From the NCBI RefSeq assembly GCF_000740785.1, contig NZ_JFZB01000007.1:186001-250000 (forward strand): 64,000 nt of DNA. The letters are read 5' to 3'. A model generated the notes under the pieces. The model ran no database searches. It saw only the letters and a list, made by a program, of their open reading frames with translations, and had not been told where the DNA came from. Below are positions 9,000 to 17,701 of the stretch, piece after piece (the first letter of the stretch is position 1; every line of letters begins with the position of its first letter). Source of the DNA: Paenirhodobacter enshiensis (lineage in GTDB: Bacteria; Pseudomonadota; Alphaproteobacteria; Rhodobacterales; Rhodobacteraceae). The position numbers were made by a program, and so were the translations under genes.

Positions 9000-10425
9000 C
9001 CGCAAGAGCAATGCGATGCAGGCGTTTCTCGGCGAAAGGGGATCGGCGTCGGTCTGGGCTCTGTCGCTGATGGTGTCGTCGATGGTAGTCGGCGGGCTGG
9101 CGATCGACGGATCGAACGCGTGGCGCGTGCGTCAGAAGCTGCAGATCGCGGCGGATGCGGCCTCGCTGGCGGCGGCGCAGAAGCTGCCCGATGTCGATGC
9201 CGCGCGGACGATGGCGCTTGATGTGGCACAGCGCAATCTCGGTGGCGATGCCCTCGATCAGGCCGCGATCACGGCGCAGGATGTGAAGTTCGGCACCTGG
9301 TCGGATGCCAAGGGCTTCACGGAAGGAGCGACAGACGATGGCACGGTGACGGCGGTGCAGATCGATGCCGCCCGCAGCCTGCGCCGCGGCAATGCGCTCG
9401 GAACGTTCCTGCTGGGGCTTGTCGGTGTCGATTCGTTCGAGCCCTCGGTGTCCTCGACCGCGATCCCGATGACGACCTCGACGGTGGGCAACAAGCTCAG
9501 CTGCGAGGATGCGATGATCCTGACCTCGGGGCGGATGAATACCGGCGGCGGCAATGTGCTGAACGGCGACATCTGTCTGCACGGCACGCGCGGGCTTCTG
9601 ACCGGGGGAGGGGACTATTACGCGGGCGGGGTTCAGATGTCGGCAGCGACGCGCGCGCAGGTCACCGTGAACTATACCGTTCCCGGCTCGGAAACCGCGG
9701 ATGAGGTGGCGCGGGCGTCGGATCTGACCCCGGTGGTGCTGCCGAAGCTGTCGAGCATGTTCGAAACGCTGTGGAGCGGCATTTATTCCGGTCTGAGCAA
9801 GCCCAACGGCAAGGATCTGGTGGTTGACGGCTATTACACCGGCAACCTGCTGCCCGATTTCCTCAAGGATTCCAATGGCCGGATCGCGGTCGTTTATGTC
9901 GACAACAACGGTTGGTGGACTGTGCAGCCGGGGCAGCTGCAGCCCCACACCATCTATCTGGTCAATCACGGGATGCAGATCGCCGGCGGCGTGCAGGCAC
10001 AGAATGTCGCGATCATCGCACGTGGAGACATCGGCGTGGGCGGTGGAGCTAACCTGCATTACACCAACGATTATTTCTTCTCGACCGGAACGATCAACAC
10101 CGGCGGCGACATCTACTGGGGAGATGCCGGAAGCTACTGCACCAGCGGGGCTTACAGCGTCTATACCTTCGCCTACAACACGGTGTCGCTTGGCGGCTGG
10201 GGCGGCGGAGCGGGGGCGCACGGGCTGTTCGGCGCGGCGAAGACCTTCTCGCCGGGGGGGGCGATGAAAAACTCGGGCGGGCTGTATTTCGAGGCTTCGA
10301 ACGATACGCAGCTCGGCGGAAACCTGTCCTTCAACGCCTGTGGCAAGCGGCTGGAATCGTTCTATGATTCGGCTGTTCCGAGGCAGACGACCACGGTCAC
10401 CAAAACCGGCAAGCTGAAACTCTGA
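8989..10425 (+). CDS. TadG-like (TadE/G domain) pilus assembly protein
   Basis: A 478-aa protein with an N-terminal TadG motif: ERGSASVWALSLMVSSMVVG then LAIDGSNAWRVRQKLQIAAD, the helix plus ADAASLAAAQKL pattern of Flp pilus-associated TadG. The remainder is a large Gly/Asn/Thr-rich, beta-strand-type extracytoplasmic region. It overlaps the TadE-like gene, and the two probably form a dimeric surface or secretion component. A strong hairpin terminator lies about 100 bp downstream. Confidence 0.75.
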   Translation: MKTDRKSNAMQAFLGERGSASVWALSLMVSSMVVGGLAIDGSNAWRVRQKLQIAADAASLAAAQKLPDVDAARTMALDVAQRNLGGDALDQAAITAQDVKFGTWSDAKGFTEGATDDGTVTAVQIDAARSLRRGNALGTFLLGLVGVDSFEPSVSSTAIPMTTSTVGNKLSCEDAMILTSGRMNTGGGNVLNGDICLHGTRGLLTGGGDYYAGGVQMSAATRAQVTVNYTVPGSETADEVARASDLTPVVLPKLSSMFETLWSGIYSGLSKPNGKDLVVDGYYTGNLLPDFLKDSNGRIAVVYVDNNGWWTVQPGQLQPHTIYLVNHGMQIAGGVQAQNVAIIARGDIGVGGGANLHYTNDYFFSTGTINTGGDIYWGDAGSYCTSGAYSVYTFAYNTVSLGGWGGGAGAHGLFGAAKTFSPGGAMKNSGGLYFEASNDTQLGGNLSFNACGKRLESFYDSAVPRQTTTVTKTGKLKL

Positions 10426-10521
10426 CAAGGTTGCGACCATGGGGTCCGCCCGACGGGCGGGCCGGAGCCTGCGGGCGGCGACGATCCGAGAATGATAGCA
10501 CAAGGGCTCAGGCCCCAGGTG

Positions 10522-10555
10522 CGCCGGCCGGTGCAGATGCCCCGGCCGGCGTTTT
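10522..10555 (+). terminator. Intrinsic terminator downstream of the TadE/G pair
   Basis: CGCCGGCCGG (10522-10531) is exactly complementary to CCGGCCGGCG (10542-10551), followed by TTTT. The 10-bp GC stem and T-run make it a good terminator. Confidence 0.75.
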
Positions 10556-10646
10556 CGTCTGCACCGGATGACGGGTCTCCGAAGCGCGCGCCGCTCTTTG
10601 TCATTGGGATTGCCCGCATCTTCGGGCACTGCCCGTCCGCCGTCTG

Positions 10647-12101
10647 TCACGCGGCCGACCGGTCGAAGACACGGATCTGATCGCGTCCGCTGGTCTTCGA
10701 ACGCATCAGCGCCCGGTCTGCCCGGTCGAGCAGCACTTCGGGCGCCATCGGACGCGTCTCGCGGTCAGGATCCGGGCCCGGTTCCTGCGGCGTGATCGCC
10801 AGCCCGACCGAAACGGTGACGGTCAGCTCCGGCACGGCCCCCGGCAGGCCGGTGATCGGCACGCGCGTCGCGCGCAGGACCTGCTCTGCCAGAGCGCGGG
10901 CCTCGCTCAGGCCGCTGTCGGGCAGAGCGATCAGAAATTCCTCTCCCCCCGTGCGGGCCAGCAGATCGCCCGGACGGATGGTGTCGCGCAGCCGTTGCGC
11001 CACGGTCGCCAGAACCGCGTCTCCCGTCGCATGGCCCCAGCGGTCGTTGATCTGCTTGAACCGGTCGAGGTCGAGCGCCATCACCGCGAGTGTGCTGCCC
11101 GTCTGGCGCGCGACCTCGGCCATCCGGGCGATCTGCGGCATGGCGTAGCGGCGGTTGTGCAGCCCGGTCAGCGGGTCGATCGTGGCCAGACGCAGCCCTT
11201 CGGCGAGTTCGGCGCGGCGGCGCTGCAGCCGGTGGCGGCGCTCGATCAGCCGGTGCAGGCGCACAGCGGCTTCGGCGCTGTCGGCGGCCGTCGCGGCCGG
11301 CAGCAGATCGTCCGCCCCGAGATCCAGCGCCGAGGCGGCGCTGCGCCGACTCTCGGGATCGCCGTTGTCCGAAACGCAGAGCACGCTTTCGCGCGCGCCC
11401 GCGCGCGCGCGCAGTTCGGCCACGAGTCGCAGCCCCTCGGCCCGGGCCGAGAGGTCGGGGGAGAGGACGAAGGCCTCGGGACATTGCCGGCCGGAGGCCA
11501 GCGCCAGCGCCTCTGCCGGGCCGAGGCGAAGCAGGCAATCGCCGCGCAACTGTCGGGCGAATGCGCCGCGCCAGCCCGGGACGGTCTCGGGCGGGGGGGC
11601 TTTCTGGCCCGGGGTGTCGCGTGCCGCGGCGATCAGCGCGATCCGGACGGATGGGCGGAATGGCGTTGCGTCCTCGTCCAGCCCGAGGGGGAGTGCGCTG
11701 TCCTCGGGACGGCTCAGATCTTGTTCTGCCGCGGCCCGACGCAGGGCGGCGCGCATCCGTGCCAGGAGTTCGGCCCCGTCGGACGAGGCGCTGAGAACGT
11801 CGCTCGCCCCGGCCTCGAGCGCGGCAAGGCGCAGCGCCGCATCGTCCGTTCCCGCCATCAGCAGCACCGGCAGCAGGGCCCGGCCGGGCTGGGCGTGCAA
11901 CCTGCGGCACAGCGACAGCCCGTCGAGGTCCGGCAGTGCCATGGCTGCGATCACCAGCATGGGGGGATCGTGCAGCGCATGTGCCAGCGCCTCGCGCGCG
12001 GTGGTGGCCGTGGCAATGGGATACCGGGCCTCGGCGATCCGGGCCTTGAGCATGATCCGGCTGGTGGCGCCGTTGTCCACGATCAGAATTCTTCCGGTCA
12101 T
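10647..12101 (-). CDS. PleD-like diguanylate cyclase with degenerate receivers
   Basis: Makes c-di-GMP. The 484-aa product has the PleD layout: receiver 1 (about 1-120), a second receiver-like region (about 150-285) and a C-terminal GGDEF domain. The signature is GGEEF, with an RPGD inhibitory site five residues before it, so catalysis and product feedback look intact. In receiver 1 the phosphoacceptor position reads VIAAMALPDLDG, so residue 53 is Ala where PleD has Asp; the codon is GCC on the minus strand. The acidic pocket is also weakened (VDNG). Phosphorylation-driven activation therefore seems lost. It is divergent from a DUF3572 gene. Confidence 0.88.
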   Translation of the reverse strand: MTGRILIVDNGATSRIMLKARIAEARYPIATATTAREALAHALHDPPMLVIAAMALPDLDGLSLCRRLHAQPGRALLPVLLMAGTDDAALRLAALEAGASDVLSASSDGAELLARMRAALRRAAAEQDLSRPEDSALPLGLDEDATPFRPSVRIALIAAARDTPGQKAPPPETVPGWRGAFARQLRGDCLLRLGPAEALALASGRQCPEAFVLSPDLSARAEGLRLVAELRARAGARESVLCVSDNGDPESRRSAASALDLGADDLLPAATAADSAEAAVRLHRLIERRHRLQRRRAELAEGLRLATIDPLTGLHNRRYAMPQIARMAEVARQTGSTLAVMALDLDRFKQINDRWGHATGDAVLATVAQRLRDTIRPGDLLARTGGEEFLIALPDSGLSEARALAEQVLRATRVPITGLPGAVPELTVTVSVGLAITPQEPGPDPDRETRPMAPEVLLDRADRALMRSKTSGRDQIRVFDRSAA

Positions 12102-12239
12102 GGTGCTGGTCCTCCTTCACCCTCGGACTGCAAGATCGTATCGTGACCGGAAATGGTTAACGAAGTGTTTCCCAATCCCGGTTCCGGCCGGGAACCGCCT
12201 GCGGCGATGCACTTCCCTGAACGTGAGGACGCGCCGCCC

Positions 12240-12518
12240 ATGGATACAGACTCTGCCCGCATCCTGGCGCTGCGCGCCCTTGGCTGGCTGGCCGCGGACG
12301 ATGCGCTGTTCGACGCCTTCCTGACCAGCTCGGGGACCGATGTCGCGGCGGTGCGCGCTGCGGCCGACACCCCGGCGCTGTTGACCTCAATGCTCGATTT
12401 CGTCTTGCAAAGCGACGAATGGGTGCTTGCCTGTGCCGGAGAGCTTGCGGTAGCGCCGACGGAACTTGCGCTTGCGCGCGCCGTTCTGGGCGGACGCGAC
12501 CGGATGCACTGGACCTGA
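12240..12518 (+). CDS. DUF3572 family protein
   Basis: A 92-aa all-helical protein with the DUF3572 pattern: ARILALRALGWLAADDALFD, FLTSSG, then MLDFVLQSDEWVLAC. The function is unknown. The start at 12240 (MDTDSA) fits family length; an upstream in-frame ATG at 12153 would add a non-conserved tail. It lies 11 bp before a HAD phosphatase gene and probably heads an operon with it and the DUF4153 gene. Confidence 0.8.
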   Translation: MDTDSARILALRALGWLAADDALFDAFLTSSGTDVAAVRAAADTPALLTSMLDFVLQSDEWVLACAGELAVAPTELALARAVLGGRDRMHWT

Positions 12519-12529
12519 GGAGACTGCCC

Positions 12530-13240
12530 GTGACAATCTCTGCGCTGCTGTTCGACAAGGATGGAACGCTGTTCGACTTCTCGGCCACCTGGTCGAACTG
12601 GGCCGAGACGGTTCTGGACGATCTGGCGGGGGGCGATCCGGCGCTTGCGGCGCGTCTGGCGGAGCGGCTCGGGTTCGACCGGGACGCACGGCGCTATGAC
12701 TGGCGTTCGCCGGTGATCGCGGGCACGACGCGCGAGGTCGCCGAGGCCATCGCGCCGGAACTCGCGACCCGCGACATCGACGCGTTGGCGGCGCGGCTCG
12801 ATGCGCAGTCGGCGCGCACGCCGCAGGTGCCGGCGGTGGCGCTGCGGCCGTGCCTGGGGGCGCTGCGGGGACGGGGGCTGAAACTCGGTCTGGTGACGAA
12901 CGATTCCGAGGCCTCGGCGCGGGTGCATCTTCAGGGCGCGGATGTGCTCGATCTGTTCGATTACGTTGCGGGCTATGACAGCGGTTACGGCGCGAAGCCG
13001 GGGCCCGGGCAGCTGCGGGAATTTCTGGCGCGCGAGGGGCTCGATCCGGCGCAGGCGGCGATGGTGGGCGACAGCCCGCATGACATGGCCGCGGCGCGGG
13101 CGGCGGGCACCGGGGCGGTGGCGGTGCTGACCGGGCCGAACCCGCGCGCGGTGCTGGAGCCGGTGGCGGATGCGGTGCTCGGCTCCATCGGCGAACTGGG
13201 CGGCTGGCTCGACCGGCAGGACGCGACGGGGGGAAGATGA
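12530..13240 (+). CDS. HAD-family hydrolase, phosphoglycolate phosphatase-like
   Basis: A 236-aa HAD-superfamily phosphatase. Motif I is DKDGTLFDF (nucleophile and acid Asp), motif II is LVTNDS, motif III Lys lies in GAKPGPGQLREFL, and motif IV is GDSPHDMAAARAAG. The pattern fits phosphoglycolate phosphatase-type enzymes, but the substrate cannot be read from sequence. It begins with GTG at 12530, preceded by GAGGAGA. The stop overlaps the next start as ATGA, so it is translationally coupled to the DUF4153 gene. Confidence 0.82.
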   Translation: MTISALLFDKDGTLFDFSATWSNWAETVLDDLAGGDPALAARLAERLGFDRDARRYDWRSPVIAGTTREVAEAIAPELATRDIDALAARLDAQSARTPQVPAVALRPCLGALRGRGLKLGLVTNDSEASARVHLQGADVLDLFDYVAGYDSGYGAKPGPGQLREFLAREGLDPAQAAMVGDSPHDMAAARAAGTGAVAVLTGPNPRAVLEPVADAVLGSIGELGGWLDRQDATGGR

Positions 13241-14994
13241 TGGCGGCGACGGAACGGACGGGTGCGCGCAAGGTGTTCGCGCGGCGGGCGGAATTCGTGA
13301 TCATCGGGTTGCTGGCCGGGGCGAGCTTCTGGCGGCTGACCGAACTGCCCTGGAGCTGGCAGGACAGCGAGCCGTTCCTCGCCACTGCGGTCATGGCTCT
13401 GAGCTTCTTCGGCGGGCTTCTGGCGATGCTCGGCGCGCTCGGGCTCGGGCGGGCGCTGACGGCGGCGGCGGCGATTTCGGTGCCGGCGGGGGTGCTGGTG
13501 CTGCTCAAGGCACGCGATTTCGCCGACCCTGCCGAGATGCTGGCGACGGGCCATGTGCCGGTGGCGCTGATGGGGCTGGTGACGCTGCCGGTGCCTTTCG
13601 CCATCGCGCTGATGACCGAGGGACGACGCGGCTGGCGCCATTACGGGCGGCTGTTCACCGAAAGCTGGAACATCGTGGTGCGCTATGCCGCCGCCTGGCT
13701 GTTCGTGGGCGTGGTCTGGGGGGTGCTGTGGCTGCTGTGGTCGCTGCTCGATCTGGTCGGGGTCGAGATCGTGGGCGATGTGCTGACACGCGCGCCGGTG
13801 GTGTGGCTGGTCAGCGGTGCGGTGATGGGGCTCGCGCTTGCCGTGGTGACGGAGATGGCCGACACGATCTCGGCCGATCTGCTGCTGCGGCTGTTGCGGC
13901 TGTTGCTGCCGCTCGTGCTGCTGGTCGAGGTGGTGTTCGTCGCGGTGCTGCCGGCGAGCGGGCTGTCGCATCTGTTCGGAGTGATCTCTCCGACCGGGAT
14001 CGTGGTGGCGACGGCGCTGGCCTCGATCGGGCTGGTGACCATCGCGGTCGATGCCGAGGACGCCTGTGCGGCCCAGGCACGGGCGCTGACGCTGTCGGCG
14101 CGCGGGCTGGCGCTGTTGCTGCCGGTTCTGGCGGGGCTGGCGCTGTGGTCGCTGGGGATGCGGGTGGCGGAACACGGCTGGACGCCCGAGCGTGTGGGCG
14201 GAGCGGTGCTGATCGCGCTGATCTGCGGTTATGCGCTGTGCTACGCGGTCGCGGTGCTGCGCGGTGCGCGCTGGCGCCGACTGATCCGGCAGGCGAATAT
14301 CGCGATGGCGCTGATCGGGGTGGCGACCGCAGCGGTATGGATGACGCCGCTGCTTTCGGCCGAGAGGATCGCCGTCGCCTCGCAGATCGCGCGCTATGAC
14401 GCGGGAACGACCCGGGCCGCGCAGCTGCCGCTGGCCGAATTCGCCAAAGGCTGGGGCGCGCCCGGGCGCGCGGCGCTGGAAACGCTGCGCCAGCGTGCCG
14501 CTCAGCCCGGGCAGGACGAGCTTGTCCGCGCGCTGGCGCGGTTCGACGGCACCGCGCCCGAAACCCGCGTCGATCCGGCCGAGGCGCGGGCGCAGGCGCT
14601 CGCTCTGACGATCGCGGTGTTGCCTGCCGGCACCGAGGTGCCGCCCGCGCTTCTGGCGCGGATCGCGGCGATTGCCGACGACGACTGGGCGAAGGGCTGC
14701 GCGCGCCGCACCCCGGCGGGCCATCCCGCCTGCCTGCTGCTGATCGAGGACCTGACGCCCGGCCGGCCCGGGCGCGATGCGCTGTTCGTCCGCGATGCGC
14801 CCTATGATGCGCTTCTGGCGTTTCGCGAGGCGGGCAACGGCTGGGCGTCGGCGCGGCCGGTGTTTCTGGGGGCGGGAGCGGTGCCCTCGGGCATGGCGCT
14901 GATCGACGCGCTGAGCGCGACCGGCGGAGCCACCCGGCCGGCCGATCTGCGGGCGTTGCCGCTCGATGCGCAACAGCTGTCGGTGGTGCCGTGA
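13237..14994 (+). CDS. DUF4153 polytopic membrane protein
   Basis: A 585-aa protein whose first two-thirds holds about ten to twelve hydrophobic helices and whose last 200 residues form a soluble Ala/Arg-rich domain, the DUF4153 layout. Recognisable blocks include FTESWNIVVRYAAAWLFVG and a late GGAVLIALICGYALCYAVAV. The function is unknown; the family is common in Rhodobacterales. It overlaps the HAD gene by four bases. Confidence 0.78.
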   Translation: MMAATERTGARKVFARRAEFVIIGLLAGASFWRLTELPWSWQDSEPFLATAVMALSFFGGLLAMLGALGLGRALTAAAAISVPAGVLVLLKARDFADPAEMLATGHVPVALMGLVTLPVPFAIALMTEGRRGWRHYGRLFTESWNIVVRYAAAWLFVGVVWGVLWLLWSLLDLVGVEIVGDVLTRAPVVWLVSGAVMGLALAVVTEMADTISADLLLRLLRLLLPLVLLVEVVFVAVLPASGLSHLFGVISPTGIVVATALASIGLVTIAVDAEDACAAQARALTLSARGLALLLPVLAGLALWSLGMRVAEHGWTPERVGGAVLIALICGYALCYAVAVLRGARWRRLIRQANIAMALIGVATAAVWMTPLLSAERIAVASQIARYDAGTTRAAQLPLAEFAKGWGAPGRAALETLRQRAAQPGQDELVRALARFDGTAPETRVDPAEARAQALALTIAVLPAGTEVPPALLARIAAIADDDWAKGCARRTPAGHPACLLLIEDLTPGRPGRDALFVRDAPYDALLAFREAGNGWASARPVFLGAGAVPSGMALIDALSATGGATRPADLRALPLDAQQLSVVP

Positions 14995-15088
14995 ACGAAC
15001 GCTGATCCGGCGGAAGGATAGCAGGGCTTCGTTAAGACCCCGGATGTAGTCTCGCCCGGCAAAGGCGCGTGACCGATCTGGGGGGGCG

Positions 15089-15682
15089 ATGCACAGTATG
15101 ATCAACCGCGCGATACAGGGGTTCCTGTGTCGCTATCACGGCGAGACGATCTGGTCTGAGATCGCCCGCCAGGCCGGCGTGAGCTCCGAGGGGTTCGAGC
15201 CGATGCTGCGTTATGACATCGGGGTGAGCGAATCGCTGATCCGGGCGGCCTGCTCGGTGCTCGGATGCGACAGGTTCAATCTGCTCGAAGATCTGGGCGC
15301 TTATCTGGTGTCGCTCGAACGGGTGCGGCGGCTGCTGCGATTCGGCGGGGCGGATTACGTGGAATTCCTGTTCTCGCTTGACGAAATCCGTGAACGTGGG
15401 TTGATGACATTACCGAATGTGGAACTGCCACAGATGACGTTTTCGCAGCGCAGCCCGCTGGATTTCGTCGTCGAGGTGGGCGGCGATTGCGCCGACTGGG
15501 TGGCGGTGACGGCAGGAATGTTGCGGGCGATGTCCGATGATTATGGCACGCTCGCGGTGATCGAGCCGGTCCCCGCTGGGCCGGGCAGGGCCGGGCATGT
15601 CCGTGTTCAGGTCCTGGAAGCCGACTTCTCTGACGGGCGCAGCTTCGCTCTTGTCGAACCGGAACTGAGAGGAATCGCCTGA
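15089..15682 (+). CDS. H-NOX (heme NO-binding) domain protein lacking the heme-ligand His
   Basis: A 197-aa H-NOX-fold protein: INRAIQGFLCRYHGETIW at the N-terminus, then FLFSLDEIRERGLMTLPNVE, aligning with the canonical FLxNLDxLHxR...P block. The proximal heme histidine (about residue 102 in H-NOX) corresponds to Arg101 here (codon CGT at about 15389), and the Tyr-x-Ser-x-Arg heme-propionate motif is absent. It is therefore probably heme-free, sensing another ligand or acting as a protein module. Its stop and the next start overlap (TGATG), coupling it to the HNOBA-GGDEF gene, its presumed partner. Confidence 0.8.
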   Translation: MHSMINRAIQGFLCRYHGETIWSEIARQAGVSSEGFEPMLRYDIGVSESLIRAACSVLGCDRFNLLEDLGAYLVSLERVRRLLRFGGADYVEFLFSLDEIRERGLMTLPNVELPQMTFSQRSPLDFVVEVGGDCADWVAVTAGMLRAMSDDYGTLAVIEPVPAGPGRAGHVRVQVLEADFSDGRSFALVEPELRGIA

Positions 15683-16734
15683 TGCCGGGACGACCGAAAC
15701 CGTTTCCCTGCCTCGATTCGTCGGAGCTTGGGCAACTCATGCCGATGTTCCTGTGGCTCGACCCGCAGGGGCAGGTGCTGGACCTTGGTCCGACGCTGGC
15801 ACGGGTGCTGGGGTGCGATGCGGTCGGCACCCGGTTCGACGATCATTTCGTGCTGCGCCGGCTGCGTCTGCGCGGGCCCGAGGTGCCGGTGCCCGACGGC
15901 ACGGTCGCACCGCCGAAAATGAGCTTCGATCGTGGCGCGCTGCGGCTTCACCTCGATCTTCGGGGAAATCCGGGGGTGGGGTTGCGCGGCGCGTCGGTGG
16001 CGCTTGGGCCTGGCGGAGAGGATGGAGTGTTGCTCAATCTCACCTTCGGCATCCACATGAGCGAGGCGGTGCGCGAATTTGGCCTGACGGAGGCGGATTT
16101 CGCCGCCTCGGATCTGGCGATCGAGCTGCTGTATCTCGGCGAGGCCAATGCGGCCGTGCTGGGCGAACTCGGAGAGATGACGGCGCGGCTCGAACTGGCG
16201 CGGCGCAGCGCGGTGGCGCAGTCGCTGACCGATCCGCTGACCGGGCTGGCGAACCGGCGCGCCTTCGATGCGGCGTTGGGCGAGGAAATCGACGCTCAGG
16301 CCCATGGCGGTGCGCCCTTTGCCGTGGCGCATGTCGATCTCGATTATTTCAAGGAGGTCAATGACACGCTGGGGCATCCGGCGGGCGATCATGTCCTCAA
16401 GACGGTTGCACGGCGTCTGGTCCAGGCGCTGCGCAAGGGCGATCTGGTGGCGCGCACCGGTGGCGACGAATTCCTGCTGCTGCTGCGCGGGCTGTCCGAC
16501 CGGGAGCGCCTGCTGCGGCTGGGAGAGCGGCTGATCGAGGATATCGAGGCCCCTTGCGACTTTCGCGGAACGCCATGCCGGGTGTCGGCCTCGATCGGGC
16601 TGGAGACATCGCAGGGCTACGATCCGATGACCACCGATGCCCTTCTTGCGGCGGCGGACCGCGCACTTTATGCGGCGAAGCGTTCGGGCCGGGGGCGGGC
16701 GGTGCCGGCGGTGGACTCGGACGGCGCGGAATGA
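15682..16734 (+). CDS. HNOBA-GGDEF diguanylate cyclase, partner of the H-NOX protein
   Basis: A 350-aa protein. Residues about 8-140 resemble the H-NOX-associated (HNOBA) domain (FPCLDSSELGQLMPMFLWLD, later GPTLARVLGCDAVGTRFDDHF), the PAS-like module that links H-NOX to cyclase in soluble guanylate cyclases. Residues about 180-340 are a GGDEF domain with GGDEF intact and an RKGD inhibitory site five residues upstream, so it should make c-di-GMP with product feedback. A helix (LGELGEMTARLELARRSAV) connects the parts. It overlaps the H-NOX gene by one base. Confidence 0.88.
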   Translation: MPGRPKPFPCLDSSELGQLMPMFLWLDPQGQVLDLGPTLARVLGCDAVGTRFDDHFVLRRLRLRGPEVPVPDGTVAPPKMSFDRGALRLHLDLRGNPGVGLRGASVALGPGGEDGVLLNLTFGIHMSEAVREFGLTEADFAASDLAIELLYLGEANAAVLGELGEMTARLELARRSAVAQSLTDPLTGLANRRAFDAALGEEIDAQAHGGAPFAVAHVDLDYFKEVNDTLGHPAGDHVLKTVARRLVQALRKGDLVARTGGDEFLLLLRGLSDRERLLRLGERLIEDIEAPCDFRGTPCRVSASIGLETSQGYDPMTTDALLAAADRALYAAKRSGRGRAVPAVDSDGAE

Positions 16735-16899
16735 CGGGTGCCCCTGTGCCCGTCGCGCCGCTGGAAGCCCCGGCCCCGGTGCATCATCGCGCGGAGGCGA
16801 GGCCAGCGGGGCGGTTTCAGACCTTCGGTGCCAGCTCTGATACCCGGCGGTGCGACATTCCGCTTTTCAGCTGCGGTTCCGATCGGTTAGGCAGCCGGA

Positions 16900-17502
16900 A
16901 TGAGAAACGGTTTTCCCATCGCGACGCGCGGGATGCGCATCGGACTGCTCGGCGGGTCCTTCGATCCGGCACATGCCGGTCACGCCCATATCACCCGCGA
17001 GGCGATGCGCCGCTTCGGTCTCGACCGGGTGTGGTGGCTGGTCAGCCCGGGCAATCCGCTGAAGCCGCGTGGCCCCGCCCCGATGGGGCAGCGCCTGGCC
17101 GAGGCGCGCCGGGTAATGCGCGACCCCCGGGTCGTCATCAGCGACCTCGAGGCGCGGCTTGGCACCCGCTACACCGCGCAGACGCTGAAACGGCTGACAG
17201 CGTTGTATCCCGGGGTGCAGTTCGTCTGGCTGATGGGGGCGGACAATCTGATCCAGTTCGACCGCTGGGATCACTGGCGGGCGATCTTCGGGCAGGTGCG
17301 GGTGGGCGTGCTCGCGCGCCCGGGGGCGCGGATGGCGATGCGTTCGGCCCGTGCCGCACGGATTTTCGAGGCGGCGCGGCTGCCGGCAGGACGGGCCCGC
17401 GCCTTGCCTGCGGCGCCGATGCCGGCCTGGTGTTTCGTGCAGATCCCGATGTCGGACATGTCCTCTTCCGAGATCCGGGCGCGCGGTATCTGGACGGGCT
17501 GA
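16900..17502 (+). CDS. nadD: Nicotinate-nucleotide adenylyltransferase NadD
   Basis: NadD adenylates nicotinate mononucleotide in NAD synthesis. The 200-aa product has the nucleotidyltransferase motif [17 protein letters not shown], the [17 protein letters not shown] block and C-terminal SSSEIR (usually ISSTxIR). The start at 16900 is tentative; an in-frame ATG at 16933 (MRIGLLGG) would still retain the motif. It stands alone between the cyclase gene and dacB. Confidence 0.92.
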   Translation: MRNGFPIATRGMRIGLLGGSFDPAHAGHAHITREAMRRFGLDRVWWLVSPGNPLKPRGPAPMGQRLAEARRVMRDPRVVISDLEARLGTRYTAQTLKRLTALYPGVQFVWLMGADNLIQFDRWDHWRAIFGQVRVGVLARPGARMAMRSARAARIFEAARLPAGRARALPAAPMPAWCFVQIPMSDMSSSEIRARGIWTG

Positions 17503-17701
17503 TCCGGACAGCTTCGCTTTCCGGGGGCGGACAGGGGGCACTGGCAGCCGCCCGCCTCCGAGGCCTGTTTCCCGCACAGACCGGCCTGCCGGAACTGCGG
17601 GGGCTTGCGAAGCATTGCCTTGAACAGCCGCGGTCCCGGGCGCAAAATTCCGCACCGATTCGGCTGTCCGCGGGGACGGCCCCTTTACACGGACGAACAT
17701 C

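Noticed and set aside
12985-15105. Long minus-strand open frame (about 700 codons) opposite the HAD and DUF4153 genes
   Set aside because: Gln/Arg/His-rich translation with no family features; it is the mirror of real GC-biased genes with clear motifs.
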